DNA of 26,537 bases from Kiloniellaceae bacterium (GCA_028280915.1 JANQKX010000097.1:1-26537), one strand, 5' to 3'. Shown: positions 1-9,760, counted from the first letter of the stretch. Made by a program: numbers and translations. Notes: generated from the sequence alone by a model not told the origin.

Positions 1-694
1 GCTCATTCAAATAGTACTCGCGCTGGGTCTTCTCCATCTGGCGCTTGACCCGGTTGCGAATGCGCTTTTCCACCTGAAGCACGCCGATCTCGCCTTCCAT
101 GAAGGCATAGACCTTTTCCAAGCGCTCGGTGACGGAACCGCTTTCCAGCAGCTCCTGCTTCTCGGGGATCTTCAAGGTCAAATGGGAGGCCACGGTGTCG
201 GCCAGCTTGCTGGGATCATCGATCTGGTTGATGGACACCAGCACTTCCGGCGGGATCTTTTTGTTGAGCTTGATGTACTGCTCGAACTGGGACACCACGG
301 TGCGGGCCAGGGCATCCAGCTCTCGGTCCTCGCTGTCGTCCTCGCCGATAATCTCCGCATAGGCCTCGAAAAAGGCGCCGGATTCCTCAAAGCGGGAAAT
401 GGCGGCGCGCTGGCCGCCCTCCACCAGGACCTTGACCGTCCCGTCGGGCAGCTTCAGCAGCTGAAGCACCGTGCCGATGGTGCCCACCGAATAGATGTCC
501 GCCGGGGTCGGATCGTCCTGGGCCGCGTTTTTCTGCGTCACCAGCAGGATCTGCTTATCGTTTTTCATCACATCTTCGAGGGCCCGCACGGATTTGTCGC
601 GGCCGACAAAGAGCGGCACGATCATGTGGGGAAAAACGACAATGTCTCTCAAAGGCAAGACGGGGAATAGATTACCGCGAGCAAGTTCCAACAT
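1..694 (-). CDS. lon: ATP-dependent Lon protease, N-terminal part (cut by window edge)
   Basis: This is the first 231 residues of Lon, the ATP-dependent serine protease that degrades misfolded and regulatory proteins in the cytosol. The protein begins MLELARGNLFPVLPLRD, the usual start of the Lon substrate-binding (LAN) domain, and continues with VPLFVGRDKSVRALE and a KRIRNRVKRQMEKTQREYYL stretch typical of the helix leading to the AAA+ module. The AAA+ and protease domains lie beyond the window. I place the start at the ATG at 694 because GAGGA lies six bases upstream. It follows clpX on the same strand with a 155-bp gap, the normal alphaproteobacterial arrangement. The gap is long enough for its own promoter, and a heat-shock-like site is described separately. 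Family assignment is secure. Confidence 0.95.
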   Translation of the reverse strand, partial: MLELARGNLFPVLPLRDIVVFPHMIVPLFVGRDKSVRALEDVMKNDKQILLVTQKNAAQDDPTPADIYSVGTIGTVLQLLKLPDGTVKVLVEGGQRAAISRFEESGAFFEAYAEIIGEDDSEDRELDALARTVVSQFEQYIKLNKKIPPEVLVSINQIDDPSKLADTVASHLTLKIPEKQELLESGSVTERLEKVYAFMEGEIGVLQVEKRIRNRVKRQMEKTQREYYLNE

Positions 695-778
695 ACGTCC
701 TCATCTTTTTTGTTGGTTGCGTCTGCGCCACCCAACGCACGAGATGCTGCAAGAGCAGAGGCGCAGCAGCACACTCCT

Positions 779-807
779 TAGATGTTCTCGTTAACCGCAA
801 CTTCAAG
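779..807 (-). promoter_or_regulatory. Candidate sigma-32 (heat-shock) promoter for lon
   Basis: Reading the minus strand between clpX and lon, CTTGAA (807-802) is followed about 14 bases later by GAACATCT. This partly matches the sigma-32 consensus CTTGAAA-N11-16-CCCCATNT. The -35 element is good and the -10 matches at only about half the positions. It would give a leader of roughly 80 nt before the lon ATG. lon is commonly heat-shock induced, which fits, but this is a by-eye match. Confidence 0.35.
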
Positions 808-849
808 GCCTTGAATAGCGGCTATGCAAGGATCGGGCAATTGGAAACC

Positions 850-2115
<1,266 letters not shown>

Positions 2116-2351
2116 GCCCTACGATCTCAGAGCCCTTGTTGCCATGCGCTTCATGTTAATCGTACGTCCCGGCAGCACACAATCATAAAAACATTACAAT
2201 GTGTGGCGTCATGTCCGCCGAAACCTTGACTACGGCTAGATGAACGCCGTGAGACCTATCGACCATAGGCAATAGCGTTCAACAATCCCTTAACAGCACC
2301 GGGCCCCGTATCTGGTCTCATCCCTGGCCGCTAAGAATGCAAGCAGGACGG

Positions 2352-3029
2352 CTACTTACCGCCCCCGCCGCTGGAATCCGAGCCGGAGCCAGATCCTTTA
2401 CCACCATTATCCAAGGGTACGTGCCGTTTGTCGACCACTTCGTCAATCAATCCGAAGTCCTTGGCCTCGTCCGGGTCCATGAATTTGTCCCGCTCCATGG
2501 CCTCTTCGACCGCGGACAAGGGCTGACCGCAGTGTTCGGCATAAATCTCGTTCAGGCGGGCCCGGGTCTTGATGATCTCCCGGGCATGGATCTCGATATC
2601 CGTGGCCTGCCCTTGGAAACCGCCAGAGGGCTGGTGCACCATGATCTTGGCGTTGGGCAGGGCAAAGCGCTTGGATTTGGCGCCGGCCATCAGCAACAGC
2701 GAACCGGCCGAGGCCGCCTGCCCGATGCACACGGTCGAGACTTCCGGCCGGATGTACTGCATGGTGTCGTACATGGCCAAGCCCGCGCTCACCACCCCAC
2801 CGGGAGAATTTATATAAAAAGATATATCCTTGGTGGGATTTTCGGACTCTAGGAACAAAAGCTGCGCACAAACCAGGCTGGCCACCGCGTCATTAATCGG
2901 GCCGGTCAGGAAAATGATCCGCTCTTTGAGCAGGCGCGAAAAGATGTCATATGACCTCTCGCCCCGGTTGGTTTGCTCCACCACCATGGGCACAAGGTTG
3001 TTCATGACCGTTTCGACCGGATGCTGCAT
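2352..3029 (-). CDS. clpP: ClpP, proteolytic subunit of ClpXP
   Basis: ClpP is the barrel-forming serine peptidase that degrades substrates delivered by ClpX or ClpA. The protein has 225 residues with the catalytic triad S107 (in GQAASAGS), H132 (in MVHQP) and D181 (in MERDKFM), plus NRGERSYDIFSRLLKERIIF near the N-terminus. I chose the ATG at 3029 because TGAGGA lies about six bases upstream. The open frame extends upstream only to a TTG at 3080 without a better ribosome site. The C-terminus is unusual: after HVPLDNGG it ends in a Gly/Ser-rich tail of about 17 residues. It lies 79 bp after tig on the same strand. Confidence 0.96.
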   Translation of the reverse strand: MQHPVETVMNNLVPMVVEQTNRGERSYDIFSRLLKERIIFLTGPINDAVASLVCAQLLFLESENPTKDISFYINSPGGVVSAGLAMYDTMQYIRPEVSTVCIGQAASAGSLLLMAGAKSKRFALPNAKIMVHQPSGGFQGQATDIEIHAREIIKTRARLNEIYAEHCGQPLSAVEEAMERDKFMDPDEAKDFGLIDEVVDKRHVPLDNGGKGSGSGSDSSGGGGK

Positions 3030-3108
3030 GACGATCCTCAATGTTGTTTTTATTGCTGACTTCCTGAAGTTAAGAGCCAAGCTCTAGCAGACAACCCCTA
3101 AGCTCTCC

Positions 3109-4560
3109 CTACCCGGCAGAACTTTCGCTGTCATCTGATGCTTCTTTAGAAGAGTCAGCGGAGTCGGTCTTCTTCTTTTTTGCCGCCCCCTTTTTCTTGC
3201 CCTTGGCGGGTGCTGCTTCGGCCTTCTCCGCCGCGGCGTCGCCCTCTTCTTCCTCCTTGAGGTCGTCAAGGGTGGCGTCCCGCTCGCTCACTTGGGCCAG
3301 TTCCGTGATGAAATCCACCACCTTGTCCTCATAGACCGGCGCCCGCAGCTGGGCCATGGCCTCTTGGTTGGACTGATAGAACTGAAACACCTGCTGCTCT
3401 TGGCCCGGGTAACGCTGGGCTTCCCGGATCAGGGCCTGGTTCAACTCTTCTTGAGCCACGTCGATTTCATTTTGCCGGCCGACTTCGGCGAGCAGCAGAC
3501 CGAGCCTGACACGCCGCTCGGCGATCGCCCGGTATTCGGACTTCAGTTGCTCATCGTCCTTGCCTTCGTCGTCGGGATCCAGGCGCCCCTGCTCCCGGTC
3601 CGCCTCGACCTGCTTCCAAATGGCTTCAAATTCGGAATCCAGCAGGATGTCCGGCACCGGGAAATCATGGCCGTCGGCCAGCTGATCCAACATCTGACGC
3701 TTCAGGCGCGCCCGAGCCAGGCCGGCATATTGCTGCTCGATCTGTTCGCGCACCTTTTCGGTCAGGCTGGCCAGGTTTTCCTCGCCCAAGGATTCCGCCA
3801 GGCTGTCGTCAATGGGATTGGGTATCGATTCGAGAATGTCCTTGACCGTGCAGTTGAAGACCGCATCCCGGCCGGCCAGCTTCTCGTTGCCATAGGCCTC
3901 GGGGAAGGTGACGTTCACCTCCCGCTCCTCGCCCACCTCGGCGCCGATCAACTGATCCTCGAAGCCTTGAATGAAAGAGTTGGAGCCCAGTTCCAGGTGG
4001 TGATCATCGCCCGCCATGCCCGGCAGAGCCTCGCCGTCCACGGTTCCGGCAAAATCGATCACCAGGACGTCGCCCGATTGGGCGGGCCGGGGCGTTTCAA
4101 GAGGCTGGGTTTTCTTGCGCTGATTGGCGATCTGCTCCAGGGCCGTGGTCACCTCTTCCTCGGGCACGGCGATCTTCAGGCGCTCCAGCTCGATCTTGCC
4201 AAAGTCCATGACCTCGATGTCGGGCAGAACCTCCAGCTCGATGGAGTATTCAAGGTCCTTGCCTTCGTCAAAGGACGTGACCTCGATCTTCGGCTGACCT
4301 GCCGGCTTGATGCCCCGCTCGGTCAGGGCCTCGTTGGAGCTGTCCTGCACCGTGCGCTCCAGAACCTCGCCCATCACCGAGGCGCCGAAGCGCTGCTTCA
4401 TGATCTTGAGCGGTATCTTGCCGGGCCGGAACCCAGGCAGCTTTACCTGCCCTTTCAGTTCTTCCAGGCGGCCATCCACCTTCTGTTTGATGTCATCAGC
4501 CGAAACGACGATCTTGTAAGCCCGTTTGAGACCCTCGGTGCTTGTTTCCGTTACCTGCAT
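3109..4560 (-). CDS. tig: Trigger factor, ribosome-associated chaperone
   Basis: Trigger factor binds the ribosome near the exit tunnel and protects nascent chains. It also has prolyl isomerase activity. The 483-residue protein starts MQVTETSTEGLKRAYKI and carries the ribosome-binding signature GFRPGKIPLKIMKQRFG at about 43-59. An FKBP-type PPIase domain follows at roughly 160-245 (GDVLVIDFAGTVDG, FIQGFEDQLIG), and then the helical C-terminal domain. It is somewhat longer than the usual ~430-450 residues because of a charged tail rich in Glu, Ala and Lys (including AKGKKKGAAKKKK) that ends in Ser/Asp-rich sequence. It is read in the same direction as clpP-clpX-lon. The tRNA-Leu gene is just upstream. 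Confidence 0.96.
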   Translation of the reverse strand: MQVTETSTEGLKRAYKIVVSADDIKQKVDGRLEELKGQVKLPGFRPGKIPLKIMKQRFGASVMGEVLERTVQDSSNEALTERGIKPAGQPKIEVTSFDEGKDLEYSIELEVLPDIEVMDFGKIELERLKIAVPEEEVTTALEQIANQRKKTQPLETPRPAQSGDVLVIDFAGTVDGEALPGMAGDDHHLELGSNSFIQGFEDQLIGAEVGEEREVNVTFPEAYGNEKLAGRDAVFNCTVKDILESIPNPIDDSLAESLGEENLASLTEKVREQIEQQYAGLARARLKRQMLDQLADGHDFPVPDILLDSEFEAIWKQVEADREQGRLDPDDEGKDDEQLKSEYRAIAERRVRLGLLLAEVGRQNEIDVAQEELNQALIREAQRYPGQEQQVFQFYQSNQEAMAQLRAPVYEDKVVDFITELAQVSERDATLDDLKEEEEGDAAAEKAEAAPAKGKKKGAAKKKKTDSADSSKEASDDSESSAG

Positions 4561-4657
4561 GAGCGGCGCGGCCTTTCTTTGCCCTGGTTTGAATTTCGCC
4601 CCGAGCCGGCGGCCAAGCCACTGCCCTGGTCGAAGTTCTGAGTAATCCGAAACGATC

Positions 4658-4742
4658 TGGTGCGGGCGGAGGGAATCGAACCCCCACGGATCACTCCACA
4701 GGTACCTAAAACCTGCGCGTCTACCAATTCCGCCACGCCCGC
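4658..4742 (-). tRNA. tRNA-Leu (anticodon UAG)
   Basis: The minus strand from 4742 folds as a class II tRNA. The acceptor stem is GCGGGCG/CGCCCGC, the D-loop region is TGGCGGAATTGGTAGAC, and the anticodon stem CAGGT/ACCTG encloses the loop TTTAGGT with anticodon TAG. A variable arm of leucine type and the T-arm GGGGGTTCGATTCCCTC follow. The 3' CCA (plus-strand tgg at 4658-4660) is encoded. Its position just before tig is common in alphaproteobacteria. Confidence 0.96.
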
Positions 4743-4759
4743 ATGATCCGCGGTGCGCC

Positions 4760-4788
4760 GGTGTATCGCAAAGTCACCGCAAGCACAA
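4760..4788 (-). promoter_or_regulatory. Candidate sigma-70-like promoter for tRNA-Leu
   Basis: On the minus strand TTGTGC (4788-4783) and TACACC (4765-4760) are separated by exactly 17 bases. The predicted start lies about 10 nt before the mature tRNA 5' end. The -10 element matches the consensus poorly, so this is tentative. Confidence 0.3.
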
Positions 4789-4837
4789 CATCTCAGGCGG
4801 CGAATTTCACACCGTTATGAAAAGAAAAGGAAATTGG

Positions 4838-4852
4838 CGGCGCAAAACGCCG
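4838..4852 (-). terminator. Weak candidate terminator downstream of the 93-aa hypothetical gene
   Basis: On the minus strand CGGCG-TTTTG-CGCCG forms a perfect 5-bp hairpin. It is followed by a pyrimidine-rich stretch with two TTTT runs (within 4818-4836), about 75 bases downstream of the stop at 4926. The stem is short and the T-run is interrupted. Confidence 0.3.
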
Positions 4853-4925
4853 TCAAAGGGGCTAATCGCTTGGAAGATAGCGCCGTTCGCGCACCGAAAC
4901 GACCCCTGTTTGAGGACGCCGCCGC

Positions 4926-5207
4926 CTAGATGGCCTCGTCGAGGGACTGGTCCCGCGGGGCGTCGAAAAAGCGCTCGTTAAAGGACTCCAATGCCAGGGT
5001 TCGCATCTCCTGGATACGGCCGATCTCGGCCTTGTCCACCAGGCGTTCGTAAATCACATGGGGGATGCCCAGATGGTCCTTGCCGACCTCCAGCACCGTC
5101 GCCGTCTCGATCACATTGCCCGGCAGGCGGTGATGATAGACCGCCCCCACCTTCACCTCTTGATATTCGACGGGTTTGCTGTTTTTGAACCAACGACTTG
5201 CGAGCAT
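4926..5207 (-). CDS. Small hypothetical protein (93 aa)
   Basis: I do not recognise a named family. The predicted protein begins MLASRWFKNSKPVEYQEVKVG and contains TATVLEVGKDHLGIPHVIYERLV, which looks like a small beta-rich fold. It ends with an acidic stretch (FFDAPRDQSLDEAI). It has no signal peptide or membrane segment. I chose the ATG at 5207 because AGGG lies about nine bases upstream. The open frame runs further upstream to 5330, but that extension has odd composition and no ribosome site. Similar small proteins of unknown function occur in Rhodospirillales as far as I recall. The gene stands alone between nnr and the tRNA. Confidence 0.75.
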   Translation of the reverse strand: MLASRWFKNSKPVEYQEVKVGAVYHHRLPGNVIETATVLEVGKDHLGIPHVIYERLVDKAEIGRIQEMRTLALESFNERFFDAPRDQSLDEAI

Positions 5208-5359
5208 TTTCTTTAACCCTAAATTTACCAAGACCCACCGGTTGCCCAGGGTCCCTCCAGTACCATTAAAGTTAAGGCCAAGCGGTAAACGGTCTGCTAA
5301 CGAAGCGCCGAAAAATCGGCAAAAGCACAATCAGCAAAAAATACTGAAAAAACCTCAGC

Positions 5360-6910
5360 TTAAGACAGATAGCTTTGGCGCGATTCGGCCAATTCCGTCA
5401 AGGCGCGCGGCAGGTTGTCGGCCAGATCCTCCGCGATCAGGCCAAAACCCGCCAGCTGGGCCGCGCGGCCGTGCAACCAGGCCGCCGCGCAGGCCGCCTC
5501 GAAGGTGGGCATGCCCTGGGCCAGCAAACCCACGCAGAGGCCCGCCAGAACATCGCCGCTGCCGGCCTTGGCCAGTTCCGGCGGGCCGTTGTGGTTGATC
5601 GCGGCCCGGCCGTCCGGGGCGGCGATGACCGTGTCGGCCCCTTTCAGCAAAACACAGGCCTTGGCGCGGGCGGCGGCCTGCCGGGCCCGGCCCAGTTTGT
5701 CCCCTGCTAACTCACCGCGGGTCAGATCGGGAAACAAGCGGCCGAACTCCCCGTCGTGGGGAGTCAGGACCACATCGCCACGGATGGCCTCAAAGAGCGC
5801 TGGGGGATCCTCCGCGAAGGAGGTGAGCGCATCCGCGTCCAGCACCACCCGCTTGCCCGCCGCCAAGGCCGCGCGCACCCGCTGCCGGGTCGGGTCGCCC
5901 ACCCCCTGCCCCGGCCCCAGCAGCGCGGCGTTGATGCGCCGGTCTCCCAGAAAGGCTTCGTAATCGGCTTCTTCCGGCAAGGGCCGGGCCATCACCGAGG
6001 GCGCCGCGGCCGCCAGAACGGGCCAGTTCCGCTGGTTACAGGCCACCGTCACCAAACCGGCCCCAACCCGCTGGGCCGAGCGTGCCGCGAGGACGGAAGC
6101 CCCAACCAACTCGCCGCCGGCGCTCAGCAGGGCATGACCAAAGGTGTACTTGTGGCTCGCGGCCGTGCGCCAGGGAAAGCGGTCCAGCCAGAGTGCGGGA
6201 CCATTGGCCCAGGTCCGGGGCGATATCTCGTCCAGAACCGCTGCGGGCGTGCCAATATCGATCACCTTCAGGGCCCCGCAGAGCCCCCGCCCCGGATAGA
6301 GGTAGTGACCGGGCTTGGCGCGAAAGAAAGTCACGGTCATCACGGCCGGAATGGCGATGTCGCCCACCACCTGGCCATGGTCTCCGCCGACCCCGCTGGG
6401 AATGTCCACCGCGACCACGGGCAAGGCACGGGCGGAGACCGCCTCGGCCAGGTCCCGGGCAGGGCCGGACAGCCCCCGGGTCAGGCCGGCGCCAAAGAGG
6501 GCATCGACCACCAGGTCACAGTCATCCAACAGGCGGAGATCCAGGGTCTCGACAGGACCGGACCACAAGCCCGCGTGATGGGCCGCGTCGCCCTTATAGC
6601 TGGCCAGATCGCACAGACTGGCGATTTTGACCGGCCAATCCGCCGCTTTCAGGCTACGGGCGACGACAAAGCCGTCTCCCCCGTTGTTGCCCGGTCCGCA
6701 CAACACCAGGACACGGCACTTTGAGAAACCTGCCTGGATCGCCCGGGCAATGCCCTGGCCCGCCGCGGCCATGAGCTGAACGCCCGGCACGCCGCCGGAG
6801 ATCGCCAAGCGATCCGCCTCGTACATTTCCGCAATGGTTAAGAGGGCGGCCCCATGATCCGGCGCCCCGTCCCGCACCCCATTCGGGGAACGACCATAGT
6901 CCGCGGACAT
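5360..6910 (-). CDS. nnr: Bifunctional NAD(P)H-hydrate epimerase / ADP-dependent (S)-NAD(P)H-hydrate dehydratase
   Basis: This 516-residue enzyme repairs damaged NAD(P)HX. The N-terminal YjeF_N domain epimerises R- to S-NADHX, and the C-terminal ribokinase-like domain dehydrates the S form using ADP. The first domain shows ADRLAISGGVPGVQLMAAAG and the motif GPGNNGGDGFVVARSL (about 72-87). The second shows SHKYTFGHALL, VVLDADALT, VLTPHDGEFGRLF and the nucleotide-site motif AKAGSGDVLAGL. The ATG at 6910 shares one base with the stop codon of the upstream aldolase gene (TGATG), so translation is probably coupled. A TTG start at 6913 is possible but less likely. The combination with an aldolase has no obvious metabolic logic to me. 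Confidence 0.93.
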   Translation of the reverse strand: MSADYGRSPNGVRDGAPDHGAALLTIAEMYEADRLAISGGVPGVQLMAAAGQGIARAIQAGFSKCRVLVLCGPGNNGGDGFVVARSLKAADWPVKIASLCDLASYKGDAAHHAGLWSGPVETLDLRLLDDCDLVVDALFGAGLTRGLSGPARDLAEAVSARALPVVAVDIPSGVGGDHGQVVGDIAIPAVMTVTFFRAKPGHYLYPGRGLCGALKVIDIGTPAAVLDEISPRTWANGPALWLDRFPWRTAASHKYTFGHALLSAGGELVGASVLAARSAQRVGAGLVTVACNQRNWPVLAAAAPSVMARPLPEEADYEAFLGDRRINAALLGPGQGVGDPTRQRVRAALAAGKRVVLDADALTSFAEDPPALFEAIRGDVVLTPHDGEFGRLFPDLTRGELAGDKLGRARQAAARAKACVLLKGADTVIAAPDGRAAINHNGPPELAKAGSGDVLAGLCVGLLAQGMPTFEAACAAAWLHGRAAQLAGFGLIAEDLADNLPRALTELAESRQSYLS

Positions 6911-7662
6911 CAAGACCCCGCCGCCGCCCGACGCAGAGCGGCCACGCCCTGCGCCGCCGCGGCCCGTACCAGGCCCACGTCCGCGTCCCCTAAGATGAGG
7001 TGGTATCCGGCGTCGAACAATGCCGCCGCCGAGCGCTCGGGCGTGGGAATGGTGCCCAGCAGCTTGCCCGCCCCTTTGGCGGCGTCTTCGATGTGTCCGA
7101 TCGCGTCGCGCACCTCCGGGTGGTCCGGCTCGCCCAGATGACCCATGGCGGCGGAAAGGTCAAAGGGGCCGATGAACAGCATATCCAGGCCCTCGGTCTC
7201 GACGATCCGGGCCGCCTCATCCACGGCCTGGGGCGATTCGATTTGGCACATGATCAGCAAGTGGGCTTCAATGTCTCGGACATACCCCCGCCAATCCTTG
7301 CCGAAGCCGGAGGCCCGCACCACCGGGGCGGCCATGCCCCGATTGCCCTTGGGCGCATAGCGGCAGGCCGCCACGGCGGCGCTCGCTTCCTCAGCGGAGT
7401 TGACCGATGGGATCATGACACCGTCCACGCCGGCGTCCAGGATACGCTTAAGCCAAACCGGATTGTTTTCCGGCACCCGGGCAAAGGCGGGGCAATCATA
7501 ACCCTTGACCGCCTGCATCAGGGCGATGGCGTCGGTCACCGACCCGGGCCCGTGTTCCAGGTCTATCATCACGCAGTCGTATCCGGCCCCGGCGATAATC
7601 TCGGCCACCAAGGGGGAGTTCAGGCCTAACCAGCAACCGTTCGCGGCTTGGCCGGCCTGCAT
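6910..7662 (-). CDS. HpcH/HpaI-type class II aldolase
   Basis: This is a pyruvate-type, metal-dependent aldolase of the HpcH/HpaI family, which reversibly cleaves 2-keto-3-deoxy or 4-hydroxy-2-oxo acids. The annotated 250-residue form begins MQAGQAANGCWLGLNSPLVAE. Seen residues are H37 in DLEHGPG, R62 in FARVPENN, the metal ligand E142 in MCQIESPQ, and D168 in FIGPFDLSAAMG. Exact substrate cannot be told from sequence. The ATG at 7662 has no Shine-Dalgarno sequence. A good one (AAGGGAG) lies further upstream, seven bases before an in-frame ATC, so the true N-terminus may be seven residues longer (see findings). It is the first gene of a pair with nnr. Confidence 0.9.
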   Translation of the reverse strand: MQAGQAANGCWLGLNSPLVAEIIAGAGYDCVMIDLEHGPGSVTDAIALMQAVKGYDCPAFARVPENNPVWLKRILDAGVDGVMIPSVNSAEEASAAVAACRYAPKGNRGMAAPVVRASGFGKDWRGYVRDIEAHLLIMCQIESPQAVDEAARIVETEGLDMLFIGPFDLSAAMGHLGEPDHPEVRDAIGHIEDAAKGAGKLLGTIPTPERSAAALFDAGYHLILGDADVGLVRAAAAQGVAALRRAAAGS

Positions 7663-7786
7663 GTTTTGTTTGATTTCGCCGATGGTTAGGCTCCCTTTTT
7701 TGAGCTTTTCGGAAACACTGGTCCCGTTTCATTGAAGAGACCGGAAAGGCGCCGGACCCGCGCCGTGGCCGCCCAGAGCCACGGGA

Positions 7787-9760
7787 TCAATTGAGCTTTT
7801 GGACCTGGCAAAAGGCGTCGGGTTGATCTTGCCAAATGCGTTCGCAGACGGCCCCGGCGTCTTCGGCGGTCTCCACCGATCCGCTCATGATGCGGTAAAA
7901 GTGCCCCGATGTGCCCATGTCCGCCTCGACCAATTCTATCCCCACGCGATCGAACAGATCCGGGAAACTATCAACGGCCTCGATGAGGAAAGCATCCGCC
8001 TTGTCTGGGCTCCGCTCCGAGGCCAGCCATACCCGCCAGGCACCGGCCCCCGTTTCGATTCCAGTTTCCACCAAAGCCGCGGATTGTTCAGCGGCTGGGC
8101 GGTCGGAACTGTCTTGATCCGATCCGGCGGCCTTTTGGCCCCTTGCCGTTTGGTCCAAGGACCTCGTCTCCACGGGCGCCTTGGTCAGAGACGCTGTGAC
8201 GCTGGTCGTGCCTGAGGCCATCGGCCTGACCTGAACTTGCGCTGGCAACAAAGAAATCGGGCGCGATGCCGCCAGTTGCGTGGCCTTTGCCCCCCCGGCC
8301 GTCACGGTCGCCTCGGATGTCATCGCAGCCGCTTCGCTCTGCCCTGCGGCAGCTTGTTTTGGCTCCGGTGAAACCTTTTCCGGCCGGGCCGGCGGAAGGG
8401 CCGGCGTTTCCACGGCGGCCGTCGAAACAGCCGTGGTCTTCGTCGCCGAACCCGAAACTAATTTCTTAGTTTCCTCCGATAACATAATGAAACGTTTGCC
8501 TGCCATGGCGACTTGGGTCGGCGATTCGGCCGCCTCCAAAGGCTCGTCGACCACCGCGTTCTCCAACAAGGCCTGCTGTGGCGATAGACCCCGGCTTGAG
8601 GGAGTCTCGGGATCGTTGGGCGCGCCTTTTCGTTCCGCCGACGCCGCCCCGGCATTTTCCTGATGGGATTCTGAAAAGGCCGCTATGCCCCCTGAGGCCG
8701 AGACGTTGCTGGCCGAGACATTGCGGGCCGACACGTTGCTGGCCGCCCCGACAGCCTCCTTCTCGGCCGCGCCCATCCAAGGCGCCGCGCCTGCCGTATC
8801 GACCCCTCCTTCAACCTTGTGCATTGCCAGCTTATCGACTGGCTGGTTTGCGGGATCTTCCGGCGGTGCTTGAACCGGCGCCGATGCTTTGGCGGATGGG
8901 GGCGCCGTGCGGCTCGGCGCATCAACCGGGTCTTCCTCGACCCCGAAGGCGGCCAACTGCTGGTCGACGGTCGTTTCGTCTTGGTCCGTCCCTGAAGCGC
9001 CTTTAGCGACGTGCGAAGCACCCGCCGCCGTTGCCGCCTCACCGGACTGGGCTTGTTTTGTCTCGCTCAACTGCCGCACTTCCGCCCAGGCCCTGGGGTG
9101 CCCCTGCTGGGCCGCCATACGGTACCAAATGGTCGCTTGATCCAAGTCCTGCCGCAAAACCAGGCCCTGTTGATAGAACTGGCCCAGGACAAACTGGGCC
9201 TCGGCGATGCCGCTGGTCGCGGCGGCCTTGAACCAGCGCACCGCCATCTGCGGGTCTTTTTCCAAGCCCCGCCCGTTGTAATAGCTCAGAGCCAGGTTGA
9301 ACTTGGCCAGGGCGTGACCGCCCTCGGCCGCCTGTTGCCATAGTTCTGCCGCCTGTTCCTCGTTCTGGGGCACGCCCCGCCCCTTGGCATAGAGGATCGC
9401 CAGATTGTTCTGCGCCGCCGTCACCCCCTGCCCGGCGGCCCGGCGGTACCACAACGCCGCCAGGAAGGAATTGGGCCGAATGACCCCGCCGCCTTGGTCG
9501 AACAGCTTGCCCAAGCTGTATTGGGCAACCGGATTGCCGCTTTCGGCCAAGGGTTTCCAAATCAGATAAGCGCTGTCGTAGTCCTGGCGGTGGAAGGCCT
9601 CCAAGCCTTCGTTGTAAAGGGCAAGATTGGCGCCGCCCAGAGCATCGCTTTGGGCACGCGCAAGGCCGGCCAGCCCCGCCAGGACCAAAATACCGGCAGC
9701 TGCCGCCAGGGTGAGCAAAACGGCAGAGACGCGCATTTGCCTGAAAGCAGGAATGGCCAT
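7787..9760 (-). CDS. Secreted Sel1-repeat protein with C-terminal SPOR domain
   Basis: This 657-residue protein has an N-terminal hydrophobic segment (about 10-36, ending GLARAQS) that could be a signal peptide or anchor. Several Sel1-like TPR repeats follow from about 45 to 225, seen as repeated blocks such as AQYSLGKLFDQG, AQNNLAILYAKGRGV, AKFNLALSYYNGRGL and AQFVLGQFYQQG. A long low-complexity Ala/Ser/Pro/Glu linker comes next, and a C-terminal SPOR-like domain lies at about 572-657 (WRVWLASERSPDKADAF ... HFYRIMSG). SPOR domains bind denuded peptidoglycan at division sites and Sel1 repeats mediate protein contacts, so an envelope role is likely. The linker holds a 15-bp tandem repeat. Start could be 9760 or the ATG at 9736; neither has a clear ribosome site. 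Confidence 0.88.
   Translation of the reverse strand: MAIPAFRQMRVSAVLLTLAAAAGILVLAGLAGLARAQSDALGGANLALYNEGLEAFHRQDYDSAYLIWKPLAESGNPVAQYSLGKLFDQGGGVIRPNSFLAALWYRRAAGQGVTAAQNNLAILYAKGRGVPQNEEQAAELWQQAAEGGHALAKFNLALSYYNGRGLEKDPQMAVRWFKAAATSGIAEAQFVLGQFYQQGLVLRQDLDQATIWYRMAAQQGHPRAWAEVRQLSETKQAQSGEAATAAGASHVAKGASGTDQDETTVDQQLAAFGVEEDPVDAPSRTAPPSAKASAPVQAPPEDPANQPVDKLAMHKVEGGVDTAGAAPWMGAAEKEAVGAASNVSARNVSASNVSASGGIAAFSESHQENAGAASAERKGAPNDPETPSSRGLSPQQALLENAVVDEPLEAAESPTQVAMAGKRFIMLSEETKKLVSGSATKTTAVSTAAVETPALPPARPEKVSPEPKQAAAGQSEAAAMTSEATVTAGGAKATQLAASRPISLLPAQVQVRPMASGTTSVTASLTKAPVETRSLDQTARGQKAAGSDQDSSDRPAAEQSAALVETGIETGAGAWRVWLASERSPDKADAFLIEAVDSFPDLFDRVGIELVEADMGTSGHFYRIMSGSVETAEDAGAVCERIWQDQPDAFCQVQKLN
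8696..8740. repeat. In-frame 15-bp tandem repeat, three copies
   Basis: Three imperfect copies of a 15-base unit (GGCCGAGACGTTGCT on the plus strand) encode VSASN-like pentapeptides in the linker of the Sel1/SPOR protein. Unit length is a multiple of three, so copy-number change would preserve the frame. Confidence 0.85.

Noticed and set aside
3292..4641. A long plus-strand open frame antisense to tig
   Set aside because: tig is unmistakable on the minus strand and the plus-strand product shows no domain.
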